DNA from: a bacterium
GTDB taxonomy: Bacteria > Chloroflexota > Dormibacteria > UBA8260 > Bog-877
Assembly (NCBI GenBank): GCA_021802115.1
Contig: JAKABA010000049.1
Span: 1-22,485 of the forward strand
Direction of reading: 5' to 3'
Length of the DNA: 22,485 nt
In this document: one piece after another, positions 21,345 through 22,485 of the stretch
How the letters are laid out: each line of letters starts with the position of its first letter
How positions within the stretch are numbered: the first letter of the stretch is position 1
Position numbers and translations under genes: made by a program
Notes under the pieces: generated by a model
What the model was told of the DNA's origin: nothing
What the model saw: the letters and a program-made list of their open reading frames with translations, nothing else
Database searches by the model: none

Positions 21345-22485
21345 CTATGACATCCGCTCCAGGACCATGGCCATCCCCATCCCGCCACCGACGCACATCG
21401 TCTCCAGGCCGAGCTGCTTGTCCTTGGTCCGCAGCGCGTTGAGCAGGGTGCAGGTGATGCGGGCGCCGGTCATCCCGAAGGGGTGTCCCAGAGCGATCGA
21501 TCCGCCGAAGACGTTGAGCTTGTCGCCGAGGGGGTCGATCCCGATGCCGCGAGCGGACGGGATGACCTGAGCCGCGAACGCCTCGTTGATCTCGACCAGG
21601 TCGATGTCCGCCATGGTCATTCCGGCTCGGCGCAGGACCCGCTGGGTGGCGGGGATCGGCCCCAGCCCCATGTACTCCGGCTCCAGCGCCGCCACCGCAG
21701 TGGCCACCACCCGCGCGAGCGGGGTGATCCCCAGTTCGCGGGCACGGTCCAGGGACATCACCACCACCACCGCCGCCCCGTCGTTGAGGGGACAGGCGTT
21801 GCCCGCCGTCACCGTCCCGCCCTCCTTGAACACCGGCTTCAGCTGGCTCAGGACCTCGACTGTGGTGTTGGGGCGTGGACCGTCGTCGCGGTCCATGACC
21901 CGTCCATCCGCCAGCGGCACCGGGACGATCTCCCTGGCAAAGAACCCGTCCGCCTGGGAAGCCACCGCCAGGTTCTGGCTGCGGGCCGCGAACTCGTCCA
22001 TCTCCTCCCTGGTGATCCCCTCCCGCTCGGCGACGTTCTCCGCGGTCAGCCCCATCGGGATGTACAGGTCAGGGAACCCCTCCGAGTTGCGCGGTAGCAG
22101 CCGGGGGTTGCGGGCGTCGGGGGGATCGGAGGTCCCGTAGCCGTAGCGGCTGACCGTCTCCACCCCCATGGAGACGAAGACGTCGCCCTCCCCGGCGCGG
22201 ATCGCGTGGGCGGCCATCCGGGTGGTCTGCAACGAGGAGCTGCAGTAGCGGGTCAGGGTCGTCCCGGGGGCGTTGACACCCGCCAGGATGCTGATCGCGC
22301 GGCCCATGTTGAACCCCGACTCCCCGCCGGGCAACCCGCAGCCGCAGATGACGTCCTCCACCTCGGTGACATCGAGCTGGGGGAGCTTTGCCAGGACCTC
22401 CCTGAGCACGTGGGCACCCAGGTCATCCGGCCGCCAATCCACCAGGGAGCCCTTCCCCGCTCTGCCGATGGGCGACCGCCCCGCG
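21345..22485 (-). CDS. Acetyl-CoA acyltransferase (thiolase), 5' end beyond the window
   Basis: A degradative-type thiolase that cleaves 3-ketoacyl-CoA with CoA to give acetyl-CoA, or runs in reverse. The frame continues to the right edge, where it reads RSPIGRAGKGSLVDWRPDDL, the expected N-terminal region of thiolases, so only about 10 residues and the start codon are missing. The nucleophile Cys lies in LTRYCSSSLQTTRMAAHAI. NEAFA, GGSIALGHPFGMTGAR (catalytic His) and the C-terminal MCVGGGMGMA (second Cys) are all present, so the enzyme should be active. It resembles FadA/FadA5-type enzymes of fatty acid or sterol side-chain degradation. A beta-oxidation partner may lie beyond the right edge. 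Confidence 0.95.
   Translation of the reverse strand, partial: AGRSPIGRAGKGSLVDWRPDDLGAHVLREVLAKLPQLDVTEVEDVICGCGLPGGESGFNMGRAISILAGVNAPGTTLTRYCSSSLQTTRMAAHAIRAGEGDVFVSMGVETVSRYGYGTSDPPDARNPRLLPRNSEGFPDLYIPMGLTAENVAEREGITREEMDEFAARSQNLAVASQADGFFAREIVPVPLADGRVMDRDDGPRPNTTVEVLSQLKPVFKEGGTVTAGNACPLNDGAAVVVVMSLDRARELGITPLARVVATAVAALEPEYMGLGPIPATQRVLRRAGMTMADIDLVEINEAFAAQVIPSARGIGIDPLGDKLNVFGGSIALGHPFGMTGARITCTLLNALRTKDKQLGLETMCVGGGMGMAMVLERMS

Overview
This is GC-rich bacterial chromosome with dense genes, short intergenic gaps and several GTG or TTG starts. MetG has the KFSxSR active-site loop and zinc-knuckle layout I associate with actinobacterial enzymes. The window also has a DevS/DosS-like GAF-GAF kinase, an NfuA-type Fe-S carrier and the remnant of an F420/flavin-dependent luciferase-like oxidoreductase. 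Several start codons lie exactly 6 nt after a TANNNT box, as in leaderless mRNAs. Together these suggest a high-GC terrabacterial lineage (Actinomycetota, Dormibacterota or a Chloroflexota relative). No rRNA, tRNA, CRISPR array, transposase or integrase was seen.

Layout. Bases 1-60 are AT-rich and look like a leftward promoter with overlapping operator-like repeats, so a gene probably starts just left of the window. Bases 151-6462 are a minus-strand run: metG, ccdA, a J-domain protein, and a membrane-anchored GAF-EAL phosphodiesterase. A GT4 glycosyltransferase diverges from metG and converges on nfuA. nfuA diverges over only 17 bp from an ATP-grasp ligase. A perfect 32-bp palindrome separates the ATP-grasp gene from convergent citrate synthase. 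Bases 10777-11844 hold a regulatory-looking stretch and a decayed luciferase-like oxidoreductase gene.

From 11845 to 21317 everything is on the plus strand. A PiT-family transporter comes first, then an ArdC-like zinc metalloprotease. Next is a tightly coupled signalling operon: a GAF-GAF kinase, a NarL-type regulator (8-bp overlap) and a second kinase with no sensor domain (ATGA overlap). It is followed by a universal stress protein, a GH3 lipoprotein, two translationally coupled small membrane proteins of unknown function, and an MFS transporter. A convergent thiolase runs off the right edge.

How it fits together. The kinase-regulator-kinase-UspA run resembles the logic of a mycobacterial dormancy (DevRS) module. 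GGGAC/GTCCC inverted repeats occur just upstream of both the regulator and the GH3 lipoprotein, although their spacing differs from the DosR box. The remaining genes are housekeeping (MetG, citrate synthase, NfuA, CcdA, thiolase) or transport. I did not find a clear-cut new defence or mobile system. The best leads are the sensorless second kinase, the ArdC-like protease beside the kinase operon, the coupled membrane pair, the decayed oxidoreductase and the leaderless-promoter pattern.
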